Assembly: GCF_000400995.2 (NCBI RefSeq)
Contig: NZ_DF238897.1
Span: 1 to 64,000 of the forward strand
Direction: 5' to 3'
Origin: Acidovorax sp. MR-S7
GTDB taxonomy: Bacteria; Pseudomonadota; Gammaproteobacteria; Burkholderiales; Burkholderiaceae_C
DNA: 64,000 nt
Position numbers and translations under genes: made by a program. The notes under the pieces were generated by a model. The model searched no databases. It had not been told where the DNA came from and was given only the letters and a program-made list of their open reading frames with translations. Below are positions 8,799-17,500 of this stretch, piece after piece. Positions within the stretch are counted from its first letter, which is position 1; the number at the start of each line of letters is the position of its first letter.

Positions 8799-9514
8799 AG
8801 CGATTGCTGTTGCAGCGCGACCAGCTCGGCGATGCCTTGCTCGGCCAGCGCCAGCAGTGCGTTCAGCTCGCCCTTCGAGAAGGCCGCGCCTTCGGCCGTG
8901 CCCTGCACTTCCACGAAGTGCCCGGCGCCGGTCATCACCACGTTCATGTCGGTGTCGCACGCCACGTCTTCCACGTATTCCAGGTCGAGCAGCGGCGCGC
9001 CCTGCACGATGCCGACCGACACGGCCGCCACCGCGCCGGTGATGGGCGAGGCGGCGATCTTGCCCGCCGCCAGCAGCGTGGCCACCGCGTCGTGCGCGGC
9101 CACCCAGGCGCCGGTAATGGCGGCGGTGCGCGTGCCGCCGTCGGCCTGGATCACGTCGCAGTCCAGGTGGATGGTGCGCTCGCCCAGGACCTTCAGGTCG
9201 AACACCGCGCGCAGGCTGCGGCCGATGAGACGCTGGATCTCCTGTGTGCGCCCGCTCTGCTTGCCGCGCGCGGCCTCCCGGTCGCTGCGCTTGTGGGTGG
9301 AGCGCGGCAGCATGCCGTATTCGGCCGTCACCCAGCCGCAGCCAGAACCGCGCTGGTGCGGGGGCACCTTCTCCTCGACCGAGGCGGTGCACAGCACGCG
9401 GGTGTGGCCGAATTCGATGAGCACCGCGCCCTCGGCGTGCATGGTGTAGCGGCGCGTGATGCGAATGGGGCGCAGGGCGCTGGCGGCGCGCTGGCCGCTG
9501 CGTTCAAAGGTCAT
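8789..9514 (-). CDS. rph: Ribonuclease PH
   Basis: This 241-residue phosphorolytic 3'-exonuclease trims tRNA 3' ends. Conserved parts include the [15 protein letters not shown] start, [35 protein letters not shown] (phosphate-binding Arg) and [20 protein letters not shown]. Length matches the family (about 240). The last residues QQQSLQN and the stop come from repeat copy C. Its ATG follows the end of the PP2C gene by 33 bases. Confidence 0.95.
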   Translation of the reverse strand: MTFERSGQRAASALRPIRITRRYTMHAEGAVLIEFGHTRVLCTASVEEKVPPHQRGSGCGWVTAEYGMLPRSTHKRSDREAARGKQSGRTQEIQRLIGRSLRAVFDLKVLGERTIHLDCDVIQADGGTRTAAITGAWVAAHDAVATLLAAGKIAASPITGAVAAVSVGIVQGAPLLDLEYVEDVACDTDMNVVMTGAGHFVEVQGTAEGAAFSKGELNALLALAEQGIAELVALQQQSLQN

Positions 9515-9547
9515 GGGTGTCTTTCGGCGAACGGCCCCGGGGGCGGT

Positions 9548-10450
9548 TCACGGTTTTTTGGAAGCAGAGCGACGGATGGCTTCGTTGATCTCGGCGATGG
9601 AGCGCTCGATGGCCTCGTCGTCCAGGTCGTCCACGAAGCCGTCGAGGGGTTCGGCCTGGATGGTGGATTCGAACACGTCGTCGCTGATGCTCTCGGTGGA
9701 CACGCCCTGGGTGGACTCGAACGCGTCCGGCGTCTCCCACTCCATGGCCACCACGGTGACGTTGTCGCTGGTGTCGCCGGCAGCGCGCAGCGCGTCCTCC
9801 ACCAGGTCGGGCACCGCGTTGGACACAGCCTGGCGGCCCAGGCCGCGGACGATGGCGTCGTCGTCCAGCGCGCCCCACAGGCCGTCGGAGCACAGCAGGA
9901 TGCGGTCGCCCTGCTCCAGCAGGACGGGGCCGCTCAGGTCGTAGATGGGCTTGGTGGGCGAGCCCAGGCAGGTGAACAGCACGTTGCGGTTCACGCGCTC
10001 CAGGCCGGGGATGGCGGCGTTGCGCAGCTCCAGGTAGGAGTGGTCGCGCGTGCGCGTGAGCAGGTCGCCAGCGCGCACCACATAGAGGCGCGAGTCGCCG
10101 CAGTGGACCCAGTGGGCGCGGCCCTCCTGCACCACCGCCGCCACCAGCGTGGTGCGCGGCGTGTCCAGCATGCCCTTGCTGCTGGCGTAGCGCAGGATCT
10201 GGTGGTGCGCCGCCAGCAGCGCGGAGGTGAGGAACTCGCCCGCGTTCTGCAGCGCCGGCCGGGCCTGGCGCTGGAACATGGACGAGACCGTCTGGATGGC
10301 GATCTGCGCCGCCACCTCGCCCTGCGGGTGGCCGCCCATGCCGTCGGCCAGCACGAACAGGCCGCACTCGCGCGTGTAGCAGTAGCCCATGCGGTCTTCG
10401 TTCTTCTCGCGCCCGCCGCGGCGGCTGATCTGGAAGACGGAGAACTTCAT
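9548..10450 (-). CDS. PP2C-family Ser/Thr protein phosphatase
   Basis: This 300-residue phosphatase has the metal-binding Asp residues in KNEDR (D19) and LADGMGGH (D36-G37), then LLCSDGLWG and TSDNVTVVAM; the core ends near residue 245. A strongly acidic tail of about 55 residues (SISDDVFEST..., VDDLDDEAIERS) follows, which may be a docking segment. The start overlaps the kinase gene stop (ATGA), so the two enzymes are made together and probably act on shared substrates. A longer in-frame extension upstream runs antisense-free over the kinase in another frame and is not used. Confidence 0.88.
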   Translation of the reverse strand: MKFSVFQISRRGGREKNEDRMGYCYTRECGLFVLADGMGGHPQGEVAAQIAIQTVSSMFQRQARPALQNAGEFLTSALLAAHHQILRYASSKGMLDTPRTTLVAAVVQEGRAHWVHCGDSRLYVVRAGDLLTRTRDHSYLELRNAAIPGLERVNRNVLFTCLGSPTKPIYDLSGPVLLEQGDRILLCSDGLWGALDDDAIVRGLGRQAVSNAVPDLVEDALRAAGDTSDNVTVVAMEWETPDAFESTQGVSTESISDDVFESTIQAEPLDGFVDDLDDEAIERSIAEINEAIRRSASKKP

Positions 10451-11463
10451 TTGGGACGGGCCGCGAGGTCGGAGGCGTCCGTCGCCTTGGGCGCGCTCTT
10501 GCGGTTGTCGGAAACCAGGGTGTCGAACTGCATGCGCACCTTCTCGGCCACCGACAGCTTGGTATAGCGGCGCTCGCCCTCGCGGCTCAGCTCCTTTTGC
10601 AGCGCGAAGACCGATTGCGGGCGCGACAGCGGGTCGAGCGCCATGCACCACTCCACCACCTCGATCAGGTTGTCGGAGTAGATGCCGCGCAGCTTGTTGA
10701 GCGCGAGCGACAGGCGGTCCTTCTCCTGGCGCTGCGGCGCCTCGTTGGGCGGAAAGCCCTGCATGCAGGCGTAGATGCAGGCGCCGATGGCGTAGATGTC
10801 CGTCCACGGGCCCATCTGCGCGTCGCGGCGGTACATCTCGGGCGCGGCGAAGCCGGGCGTGTACATGGGGCGGATGAAGTTGCCTTCCTTGGACAGCACC
10901 TCGCGCGCGGCGCCGAAGTCGATCATCACCGCCTTGTTGTCGTCGGTGATGAAGATGTTGGCCGGCTTGATGTCCAGGTGCAGCATCTTGTGCTGGTGCA
11001 CGATGCGCAGGCCGCGCAGCACCTCGTCGAACAGCGAGCGGATGGTGGACTCGCGGAACACCTTCTGCGTCTTGAGGTCGCGCGCGGTGATGATGAAATC
11101 CTGCAGGGTCGCGCCCTCCAGGTAGTTCATCACCATGTAGACGGTTTCGTTCTCGCGGAAGAAATTGAGCACGCTCACCACGGAGGCGTGCGAGATCTGC
11201 GCCAGCGAGCGCCCTTCCTCGAAGAAGCTCTTGAGGCCCAGGCGGTAGAGCGAAAGCTTCTCGGGCGGCACCTTGGGCAGCAGCTCGCCCGGCGCGCGCG
11301 TGGCCAGCGATGCAGGGATGTATTCCTTGATGGCGACTTGCTGGCCCTCGGCATCCACGGCGAGATACACCACGCCAAAGCCGCCGGAAGCCAGCCTGCG
11401 CACCACGCGGTAGCCGCCGATCACGGTATCGGGGGGCAGGGGAGCCGGCTTGATTTTTGACAT
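10447..11463 (-). CDS. Hanks-type Ser/Thr protein kinase
   Basis: This 338-residue soluble kinase has a Gly loop ASGGFGVVY (25-33), VAIK Lys46, the catalytic loop HLDIKPAN (D164; Leu replaces the Arg of HRD), DFG D182 and the APE-like AAPEMY. There is no transmembrane segment and no sensor domain; the C-terminal ~45 residues are charged. It is followed by PP2C with a four-base overlap, giving a reversible phosphorylation pair. Such pairs often regulate type VI secretion or cell-wall processes, but no such genes lie in the window. The ATG at 11461-11463 is chosen because the kinase fold begins right after it. Confidence 0.88.
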   Translation of the reverse strand: MSKIKPAPLPPDTVIGGYRVVRRLASGGFGVVYLAVDAEGQQVAIKEYIPASLATRAPGELLPKVPPEKLSLYRLGLKSFFEEGRSLAQISHASVVSVLNFFRENETVYMVMNYLEGATLQDFIITARDLKTQKVFRESTIRSLFDEVLRGLRIVHQHKMLHLDIKPANIFITDDNKAVMIDFGAAREVLSKEGNFIRPMYTPGFAAPEMYRRDAQMGPWTDIYAIGACIYACMQGFPPNEAPQRQEKDRLSLALNKLRGIYSDNLIEVVEWCMALDPLSRPQSVFALQKELSREGERRYTKLSVAEKVRMQFDTLVSDNRKSAPKATDASDLAARPK

Positions 11464-11543
11464 AGGGAGCGAGGAAGACGCGGGCGCAGCGAGCGAACCC
11501 GGATAATCGCCGGATTGCAAGCAATCCACCACCGAAAAGTCCA

Positions 11544-12452
11544 ATGGCAGTTTACAGCATGACCGGATACGCCAGCGCGCAGCGAGGCGTAGCCGCGGCA
11601 GGGGATGACAAGGACGGACAGGGCCGACGCCTGGGCCTGGAGATACGCTCCGTCAACAGCCGTTTCCTCGACCTGGCGTTCCGCCTGTCCGATGAGCTGC
11701 GCGCCCACGAGCCGGCGTTGCGCGCCCTGCTCACGGCGCAGCTCAAGCGCGGCAAGGTCGAGGTGCGCGCCTTCGTGGATGCGGACGGCGCCACAGCCCT
11801 GGCCGAGCCCGCGCCGCGCCTGCTGCAGCGGGTGAGCGCCGTGCAGGACGCCGTGCGTTCCTGGCTGCCCGACGCCGCTCCCCTGTCCGTGGCCGACGCG
11901 CTGCGCCTGTGCGCCAACGCCAGCGCGCCCGCCCAGGACTGGAGCGAATCGCTCCCGGCCCTGGCGCGGCAGGCGCTGGACGACCTGGTCGCCGCCCGGG
12001 CGCGCGAGGGCGAGCGCCTGGCCGCCATGCTGCACGACCGCCTGGGCCAGCTGCGGGCCCTGGCGCAGCAGGCCGGCCCGCTGGTGCCGCAGCTCGTGGA
12101 ACAGCAGCGTCAGCGCTTCATGGAACGCTGGCGCGAGGCCATGCAGCTGGCCGAAGGCGCCGCTGTGCCCGAAGCCGCCCAGGACCGCGCCCTGACCGAG
12201 GCCACGGCCTTTGCCATCCGCATCGACGTGGCAGAGGAAATCACCCGGCTGCAGGCCCATCTGGACGAGATCGAGCGCCTGCTCAAGAAGGGTGGCGAGA
12301 TCGGCAAGCGCCTGGACTTCCTCATCCAGGAGCTGCACCGCGAGGCCAACACCCTCGGCTCCAAGTCCGCAGCCATGGAGCTCACGCGCATCAGCGTGGA
12401 CATGAAGGTGCTCATCGAGCAGATGCGCGAGCAGGTGCAGAACATCGAATAA
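11544..12452 (+). CDS. yicC: YicC-family endoribonuclease
   Basis: This 302-residue protein has the N-terminal YicC domain (MAVYSMTGYASAQ, LEIRSVNSRFLDLAFRL) and the C-terminal DUF1732 region ending in GGEIGKRLDFLIQELHREAN and LIEQMREQVQNIE. The E. coli homologue is reported to be a stress-related RNase. It is divergent from the kinase gene (80 bases apart) and six bases before gmk, the usual neighbour in proteobacteria. Confidence 0.9.
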   Translation: MAVYSMTGYASAQRGVAAAGDDKDGQGRRLGLEIRSVNSRFLDLAFRLSDELRAHEPALRALLTAQLKRGKVEVRAFVDADGATALAEPAPRLLQRVSAVQDAVRSWLPDAAPLSVADALRLCANASAPAQDWSESLPALARQALDDLVAARAREGERLAAMLHDRLGQLRALAQQAGPLVPQLVEQQRQRFMERWREAMQLAEGAAVPEAAQDRALTEATAFAIRIDVAEEITRLQAHLDEIERLLKKGGEIGKRLDFLIQELHREANTLGSKSAAMELTRISVDMKVLIEQMREQVQNIE

Positions 12453-12458
12453 TTCAAC

Positions 12459-13079
12459 ATGGACTATCCCGGAAACCTCTTCGTCGTATCGGCTCCCAGC
12501 GGAGCGGGCAAATCCAGCCTGGTCAAGGCGCTGCTGGAGCTGGATTCGCACGTGCAGCCCTCGGTGTCCCACACCACGCGCGCGCCGCGCGGGCAGGAAA
12601 AGCACGGGCGGGAATACTTCTTCGCCTCGGAGCAGGAGTTCGACGCCATGGTGTCGGCCAACGGCTTCGTGGAGTGGGCCAACGTGCACGGACGGCGCTA
12701 CGGCACCTCGCGCAAGGTGATCGAGGAGCGCGTTGCGCACGGCGCCGACGTGGTGCTGGAGATCGACTTCCAGGGCGCGCTCCAGATCAAGCAGGCCTTC
12801 GTGAACGCCGTGCTGATCTTCATCCTGCCGCCGAGCTGGGAGGAGTTGCGCTCGCGCCTGGAGCGGCGCGGCGAGGACGCGCCGGAAGTGATCGAGATGC
12901 GCCTGCGCAATGCGGCCGACGAGATGGCGCAGGTCGAGAAATTCGACTTCGTTATAATCAACGAAGTTTTCGAACGGGCGCTCTTCGACCTGAAGACCAT
13001 CGTCCATGCCCAGCGCCTCAAGTACACCGCCCAGCGCCGCGCCCGGGCCGATACGTTCGAATCGCTCAACATCCCCTGA
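12459..13079 (+). CDS. gmk: Guanylate kinase
   Basis: This 206-residue enzyme converts GMP to GDP with ATP. The P-loop is [10 protein letters not shown] (residues 11-20), the GMP-binding segment is [13 protein letters not shown] with [10 protein letters not shown], and [15 protein letters not shown] follows. Length is typical. It sits in the conserved order yicC-gmk-rpoZ-spoT, which links GTP supply, RNA polymerase assembly and ppGpp. Confidence 0.96.
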   Translation: MDYPGNLFVVSAPSGAGKSSLVKALLELDSHVQPSVSHTTRAPRGQEKHGREYFFASEQEFDAMVSANGFVEWANVHGRRYGTSRKVIEERVAHGADVVLEIDFQGALQIKQAFVNAVLIFILPPSWEELRSRLERRGEDAPEVIEMRLRNAADEMAQVEKFDFVIINEVFERALFDLKTIVHAQRLKYTAQRRARADTFESLNIP

Positions 13080-13098
13080 ATCGCCCCGGAGAGACCCA

Positions 13099-13302
13099 AT
13101 GGCCCGCATTACCGTGGAAGACTGCCTCGAAAACGTTCCCAACCGCTTCCAACTGGTGCTGGCTGCCACGTACCGCGCCCGCATGCTGAGCCAGGGCCAT
13201 GCCCCCAAGATCGAAAGCCGCAACAAGCCCGCGGTGACGGCGCTGCGCGAGATCGCCGCCGGCAAGGTCGGCCTGGAAATGCTGAAGAAAGTGCCCGGCT
13301 GA
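13099..13302 (+). CDS. rpoZ: RNA polymerase omega subunit
   Basis: This 67-residue protein ([20 protein letters not shown]...) matches the omega fold, with the central [19 protein letters not shown] segment that clasps the beta-prime tail. Omega is also part of one ppGpp-binding site on RNA polymerase, which fits its place just before spoT. GGAGAGA precedes the ATG at 13099. A clear terminator follows. Confidence 0.96.
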   Translation: MARITVEDCLENVPNRFQLVLAATYRARMLSQGHAPKIESRNKPAVTALREIAAGKVGLEMLKKVPG

Positions 13303-13341
13303 ACCTGGAGACGCCAGGCGCCCGCACTACCGGGCAGAGAA

Positions 13342-13368
13342 AGCACCGCAGAGGCGGTGCTTTTTTTT
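13342..13368 (+). terminator. Rho-independent terminator after rpoZ
   Basis: A perfect eight-base stem AGCACCGC / GCGGTGCT with an AGAG loop is followed by eight T. It ends the yicC-gmk-rpoZ transcript, so spoT probably has its own promoter in the 40 bases downstream. Confidence 0.9.
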
Positions 13369-13409
13369 GCCCGCCTGTCGCCGGTTGTCTGACACGCTAC
13401 ATTAAAGGC

Positions 13410-15674
13410 ATGGACGTGGTCGTGAAAAAGGGGGGCGCCGGCAGTGCGCAGATGGAGCCCGCCGTGCCAAACAGCTCATCCGCCGCAGCGGCCAATGCCG
13501 CGGCGGCGAGCTTCGCCGCGCTTCTGGAAAAGCTCGACTACCTCGACAGCGCCAGCATCGAGCAGGTGCGCCAGGCATACCGCTATGCCGATGCGGCGCA
13601 CCTGGGCCAGTTGCGCAGCAGCGGAGAGCCCTACATCACGCACCCCATCGCCGTGGCCGCGCTGTGCGCGAGCTGGAAGCTCGACGTGCAGGCCCTCATG
13701 GCGGCCCTGCTGCACGATGCCATGGAGGACTGCGGCATCACCAAGGCCGACCTGATCGACCGCTTCGGCGCGCCGGTGGCCGAACTGGTCGATGGCCTGA
13801 CCAAGCTCGACAAGCTGCAGTTCAACACCCGCGAGGAAAACCAGGCGGAATCCTTCCGCAAGATGCTGCTGGCCATGGCGCGCGACGTGCGCGTCATCCT
13901 CATCAAGCTGGCCGACCGTACGCACAACATGCGCACGCTGTCGGACATGCCGCGCAGCAAGTGGCACCGCATCTCGTCGGAAACGCTGGAAATCTACGCG
14001 CCCATCGCTCATCGGCTCGGCCTGAACCAGACCTACCGCGAACTGCAGGACCTGGCATTCCGCCACCTGCATCCCTGGCGCTATGCGACGCTGGCCAAGG
14101 CGGTTGCCAAGTCGCGCAACCGCCGGCGCGACATCGTGCAGAAGGTGCAGGCAGAGGTGGACGCGGCCTTCGCCCGCCAGGGCATGGCGGTGCGCTTGGC
14201 GGGGCGTGAGAAGACGCTCTTCGCCATCTACCAGAAGATGGACGCCAAGCACCTGAGCTTCGCCCAGGTGACGGACCTGTACGGCTTTCGCATCATCGTG
14301 CCCACGGTGACGGACTGCTACACCGCCCTGGGCGTGTTGCACCAGATGTACAAGCCCGTGCCGGGCAAGTTCAAGGACCACATCGCGATCGCCAAGCTCA
14401 ACGGCTACCAGTCGCTGCACACCACGCTCGTGGGGCCGGCGGGGCTGAACGTCGAATTCCAGGTGCGTACCGAAGAGATGCACGTCGTGGCCGAGGCGGG
14501 TGTGGCCGCCCACTGGCTTTACAAGGCACAGGAGACGGACGGCACGGTGGCCGAGCGGCTGGGCACGAAGTGGCTGCAGTCGCTGCTCGACATCCAGAAC
14601 GAAACACGCGATGCAGCGGAGTTCTGGGATCACGTCAAGGTGGACCTGTTCCCGGATGCGGTCTACGTGTTCACGCCCAAGAGCCAGATCCTCGCGCTGC
14701 CGCGCGGTGCCACCGCCGTGGATTTCGCCTATGCCATCCACAGCGACGTGGGCGACCGCACCACGGCGGCGCGCATCAACAACGAGCAGGTGCCCTTGCG
14801 CACCGAGCTCAAGAACGGCGACGTGGTCGAGGTCGTCACCAAGCAGGGCGCACGGCCGAACCCGGCCTGGCTGGCCTTCGTGCGCACGGGCCGTGCGCGC
14901 TCGAAGATCCGGCATTACCTCAAGAACATGGCGCAGAGCGAGTCGGCGGGGCTGGGGGAGAAGTTGCTCACCCAGGCGCTGCGTGCCGAAGGCATGGAGC
15001 AATTGCCCGACGCGCAAACACATGCGGCTCTCTGGGAAAAACTGCTGCGCTTCACCGGCAGCCGCAGCCGCGCGGAACTGATGACCGATATCGGCCTGGG
15101 CAAGCGCATCGCCAACATCGTGGCCAAGCGGCTGGTGTTGCTGCTGACAGAAGACGGCCAGCGGCCTGATGCGCTGCTGCTGACCCGCGAGCGCTACAGC
15201 TCCCACGAGAACGTCTCGCAGGGCAGTATCACGCTTGATGGCAGTGAGAACGCTTCCGTGCAATACGCGCCTTGCTGCCGGCCCGTGCCCGGCGATCCCA
15301 TCGTGGGCTATCTGGGGCGCGGCGAGGGGCTGGTGGTGCACCACGCCCAGTGCGGCGTGGCCAAGAAGCTGCAGCACAAGGATGGGGAGCGCTTCATCGC
15401 CGTGGACTGGTCCGACGAGCCCACGCGCATGTTCGAGACGGCGATCACCGTCACCGTGAGCAACGGCAAGGGCGTGCTGGCACGCATCGCCTTGGAGCTG
15501 GCCAGTTCCGAGGCCGACATCGTGCGTGTGGACATGGACGATGCGATGGACACCATCGACCTGCGCTTCGTCGTGGCCGTGCGGGACCTCGCGCACATGG
15601 AAACGGTGCTGCGCAACCTGCGCCGCACGCAGTCCGTGCTGCGGGCGTTCAGGGTGCTGCCGCAGCCCGCGTAG
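13410..15674 (+). CDS. spoT: Bifunctional (p)ppGpp synthetase/hydrolase SpoT
   Basis: This 754-residue RelA/SpoT homologue. The N-terminal HD hydrolase domain has an intact His-Asp pair (LLHDAMEDC, H102-D103) and THPIAVAAL. The synthetase domain (about 255-365) contains YGFRIIVP and LNGYQSLHTTLVG. TGS lies near 405-465 (DAVYVFTPKSQI, PRGATAVDFAYAIHSDVGD) and a C-terminal ACT domain (about 680-754). An intact HD motif argues for the bifunctional SpoT type rather than RelA. The first 30 residues are low-complexity (Ser/Ala), so the true start could be slightly downstream. greB converges from the other side. Confidence 0.93.
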   Translation: MDVVVKKGGAGSAQMEPAVPNSSSAAAANAAAASFAALLEKLDYLDSASIEQVRQAYRYADAAHLGQLRSSGEPYITHPIAVAALCASWKLDVQALMAALLHDAMEDCGITKADLIDRFGAPVAELVDGLTKLDKLQFNTREENQAESFRKMLLAMARDVRVILIKLADRTHNMRTLSDMPRSKWHRISSETLEIYAPIAHRLGLNQTYRELQDLAFRHLHPWRYATLAKAVAKSRNRRRDIVQKVQAEVDAAFARQGMAVRLAGREKTLFAIYQKMDAKHLSFAQVTDLYGFRIIVPTVTDCYTALGVLHQMYKPVPGKFKDHIAIAKLNGYQSLHTTLVGPAGLNVEFQVRTEEMHVVAEAGVAAHWLYKAQETDGTVAERLGTKWLQSLLDIQNETRDAAEFWDHVKVDLFPDAVYVFTPKSQILALPRGATAVDFAYAIHSDVGDRTTAARINNEQVPLRTELKNGDVVEVVTKQGARPNPAWLAFVRTGRARSKIRHYLKNMAQSESAGLGEKLLTQALRAEGMEQLPDAQTHAALWEKLLRFTGSRSRAELMTDIGLGKRIANIVAKRLVLLLTEDGQRPDALLLTRERYSSHENVSQGSITLDGSENASVQYAPCCRPVPGDPIVGYLGRGEGLVVHHAQCGVAKKLQHKDGERFIAVDWSDEPTRMFETAITVTVSNGKGVLARIALELASSEADIVRVDMDDAMDTIDLRFVVAVRDLAHMETVLRNLRRTQSVLRAFRVLPQPA

Positions 15675-15683
15675 TGCGGAGAT

Positions 15684-16241
15684 TCAGGCGCCCGGCTCCG
15701 GGTAGCGCACGGACAGGATTTCCAACGTGCGCGCTCCGGCGGGCGTCTGCAGCGATACCTCATCGCCTTCGCGCGCCTTGAGCAGCGCGCGCGCCACGGG
15801 CGATATCCAGCTGATCTGGTGCAGGCTGTTGTCGGCTTCGTCCACGCCCATGATGGTCACGGTGCGCTCCACGCCCTCGTCATCGATGTAAGCGACCGTC
15901 GCCCCGAAGAACACCTGGTCGCTGCCGGCGTGCAGCGAAGGGTCCACGACCTCGGCGATTTCCAGCCGCTTCGTGAGGAAGCGGATGCGCCGGTCGATTT
16001 CCCGCAGACGCTTCTTGCCATACAGGTAGTCGCCGTTTTCCGAGCGGTCGCCATTGCTGGCGGCCCAGTGGACCACCTCGACGACCTTGGGGCGTTCTTC
16101 GTCGATCAATGTCAGCAACTCGGCGCGCAGCCGGGCGTAGCCCTGGGGCGTGATGTAGTTCTTGCCGCCCAGGGGGATGCCGGCGGGCAGGGCAGGCTCG
16201 TCGTCGGCCTCGTCGGTTTCCTTGGTGAAGGCTTTGCTCAT
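15684..16241 (-). CDS. greB: Transcription elongation factor GreB
   Basis: This 185-residue Gre factor inserts its coiled coil into the RNA polymerase secondary channel and stimulates cleavage of backtracked RNA. The coiled-coil tip carries the acidic residues of NGDRSENGDYLYGKKRL. The length and LTKRLEIAEVVDPSL favour GreB over GreA. It has a 25-residue acidic N-terminal extension before GKNYITPQGYARL. It converges with spoT, nine bases between the stops. Confidence 0.9.
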   Translation of the reverse strand: MSKAFTKETDEADDEPALPAGIPLGGKNYITPQGYARLRAELLTLIDEERPKVVEVVHWAASNGDRSENGDYLYGKKRLREIDRRIRFLTKRLEIAEVVDPSLHAGSDQVFFGATVAYIDDEGVERTVTIMGVDEADNSLHQISWISPVARALLKAREGDEVSLQTPAGARTLEILSVRYPEPGA

Positions 16242-16274
16242 GGCGCTATCGTGCCTGAAAGTGCTGGCGCAAAC

Positions 16275-16307
16275 GAAAAAGCCCTGGAACCTTGCAGTTC
16301 CAGGGCT
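16275..16307 (-). terminator. Rho-independent terminator of tRNA-Arg
   Basis: On the minus strand GCCCTGGAAC / GTTCCAGGGC (16281-16290 with 16297-16306) forms a ten-base stem with a six-base loop followed by five T. It lies right after the tRNA 3' end and before greB. Confidence 0.88.
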
Positions 16308-16314
16308 TACCGTT

Positions 16315-16391
16315 TGGTGCGGCTGGCAGGAATCGAACCCACGACCCCTTGGTTCGTAGCCAAGTACTCTATCCAGCTGAGCTACAGCCGC
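16315..16391 (-). tRNA. tRNA-Arg (anticodon ACG)
   Basis: This is a 77-base cloverleaf: acceptor GCGGCTG paired with CAGCCGC, D arm GCTCAGCTGGATAGAGT, anticodon stem CTTGG/CCAAG with loop CTACGAA (anticodon ACG), T arm GTGGGTTCGATTCCTGC, and encoded ACCA 3' end. The A34 is expected to be changed to inosine by TadA, so it reads CGU, CGC and CGA. Confidence 0.97.
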
Positions 16392-16401
16392 TAAGCTTTG
16401 A

Positions 16402-16432
16402 ATTATAGCACGAAGTTTTCACGCTATTTCAA
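16402..16432 (-). promoter_or_regulatory. Probable sigma-70 promoter of tRNA-Arg
   Basis: On the minus strand TTGAAA (16427-16432) and TATAAT (16402-16407) are separated by 19 bases, ten bases before the mature tRNA. The -10 is perfect; the spacer is two bases longer than ideal. Confidence 0.5.
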
Positions 16433-16536
16433 AAATCGCCACTTGCTGGGATTGCAGAGTTTCTGCGGATCGGCATCGTGACGATGGGATGGATTGTAGC
16501 GCAGTTTTTGCTGCGCTCACGGGAAAGGGCCCGCTG

Positions 16537-16815
16537 TCAGCGGCTGGTGTAGCCCAGGCAGGCGCCCGCGTTCGGCATGCCCTTGCATTCTCGGTAGAGC
16601 CTGCGGTCTCGCTCGGCAGTGGTTTCGCCGGAGTGGTTTTGCTGCTGCTTGATCTTGACGGAGCGGGACTTCTTCGGTGCGGATGCGGCACTGCTTTGCG
16701 CTTCGCGGGTCTTCTTGGTCACGGCATGTGCCATGTCGGCCATGCATGCCGCGGAGAGGATGACTGCTGCCCCCAAGAGGCGGGTGGTGGAGAGCGAAAG
16801 GTTCACTGTGGTCAT
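16537..16815 (-). CDS. Small secreted protein of unknown function
   Basis: This 92-residue protein has a signal peptide of about 30 residues (hydrophobic LLGAAVILSAACMADMAHA) and a mature part that is Lys/Ser-rich, then AERDRRLYRECKGMPNAGACLGY, with two cysteines eight residues apart that could form a disulfide. The closing motif recurs, as I recall, in small Comamonadaceae proteins with no known role. The start is the ATG at 16813-16815, where the signal peptide begins. Periplasmic location is inferred. Confidence 0.7.
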   Translation of the reverse strand: MTTVNLSLSTTRLLGAAVILSAACMADMAHAVTKKTREAQSSAASAPKKSRSVKIKQQQNHSGETTAERDRRLYRECKGMPNAGACLGYTSR

Positions 16816-16912
16816 GGCGTACCCGGAGAATGGCTGAAGCTGCCATCTTGCAGATGTGCTGTCCTGAAAGGGGCGGGGGCCACCCCGGATGGGACGAAAA
16901 AACGACTGGCGG

Positions 16913-16918
16913 TATAAT
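16913..16918 (+). promoter_or_regulatory. -10 element of a probable rpsO promoter
   Basis: A perfect TATAAT lies 109 bases upstream of the rpsO ATG. No good TTGACA is seen at the usual distance (the region reads TGGGAC), so activity is inferred from the -10 alone. Confidence 0.45.
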
Positions 16919-17026
16919 CGACCGGTTTTGCATGGTGCAAGACGCACGTTGGCGGCCCTTCCAGCCTCCGGCGCAAGTAGAACCGGGATCGGGCTGTGCG
17001 CCCTGTCTCTCAATCAAGGAAAAATC

Positions 17027-17293
17027 ATGATCGCATCCTCCGTCAAGGCCGAAGTCGTCAAGGCCAACGCCCGTTCCGCCAGCGACACAGGCAGCCCCGA
17101 AGTGCAGGTGGCCCTGCTCACGGCCCGTATCAACGAGCTGACCCCCCACTTCAAGCAGCACGCCAAGGACCACCACGGTCGTCGCGGCCTGTTGCGCATG
17201 GTGAGCCGCCGCCGCAAGCTGCTGGACTACCTGAAGGCCAAGGACGCTGACCGCTACACGGCGCTGATCGCCAAGCTGGGCCTGCGCAAGTAA
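17027..17293 (+). CDS. rpsO: 30S ribosomal protein S15
   Basis: This 88-residue protein binds 16S rRNA early in small-subunit assembly. Family motifs are [42 protein letters not shown] and [10 protein letters not shown]. The ATG at 17027 follows AAGGAAAA. Longer in-frame versions starting with GTG are not conserved. It precedes pnp, the usual partner gene. Confidence 0.97.
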   Translation: MIASSVKAEVVKANARSASDTGSPEVQVALLTARINELTPHFKQHAKDHHGRRGLLRMVSRRRKLLDYLKAKDADRYTALIAKLGLRK

Positions 17294-17308
17294 GCACGCC
17301 GGCATGCC

Positions 17309-17348
17309 AAAACGCCTGGGTTAGTGTGGACTAGCTCAGGCGTTTTTT
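17309..17348 (+). terminator. Rho-independent terminator after rpsO
   Basis: A long stem AACGCCTGGGTTAGT / ACTAGCTCAGGCGTT with two G-U pairs and a GTGG loop is followed by six T. It lies between rpsO and pnp. Confidence 0.9.
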
Positions 17349-17445
17349 ACTTCGGAGTCGCAATCGCAGAGCGAAGCTGTGTCATTCCAATGGCCTTGCC
17401 GGGGCAGGATCACTGGAATGGCATCGTGTTCTTCAATTGCACTCC

Positions 17446-17486
17446 ATCCCTTGCTGGTCAAGCGCGACCAGCTATCAATATGGAAG
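17446..17486 (+). repeat. Dispersed hairpin repeat, copy D (diverged)
   Basis: CCCTTGCTGGTCAAGCGCGACCAGCTATCAATATGGAAG: the right arm (AAGCGCGACCAGCTATCAA) matches the family with two changes; the left arm is degraded, but CTGGTC pairs with GACCAG. It ends just before the pnp ribosome-binding site. Confidence 0.5.
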
Positions 17487-17500
17487 CAAGGAGCTGAACC

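Noticed and set aside
9548-11524. A 658-residue extended version of the PP2C protein
   Set aside because: The extra N-terminal part reads the kinase gene in the wrong frame; the PP2C fold starts at the ATG at 10448-10450.
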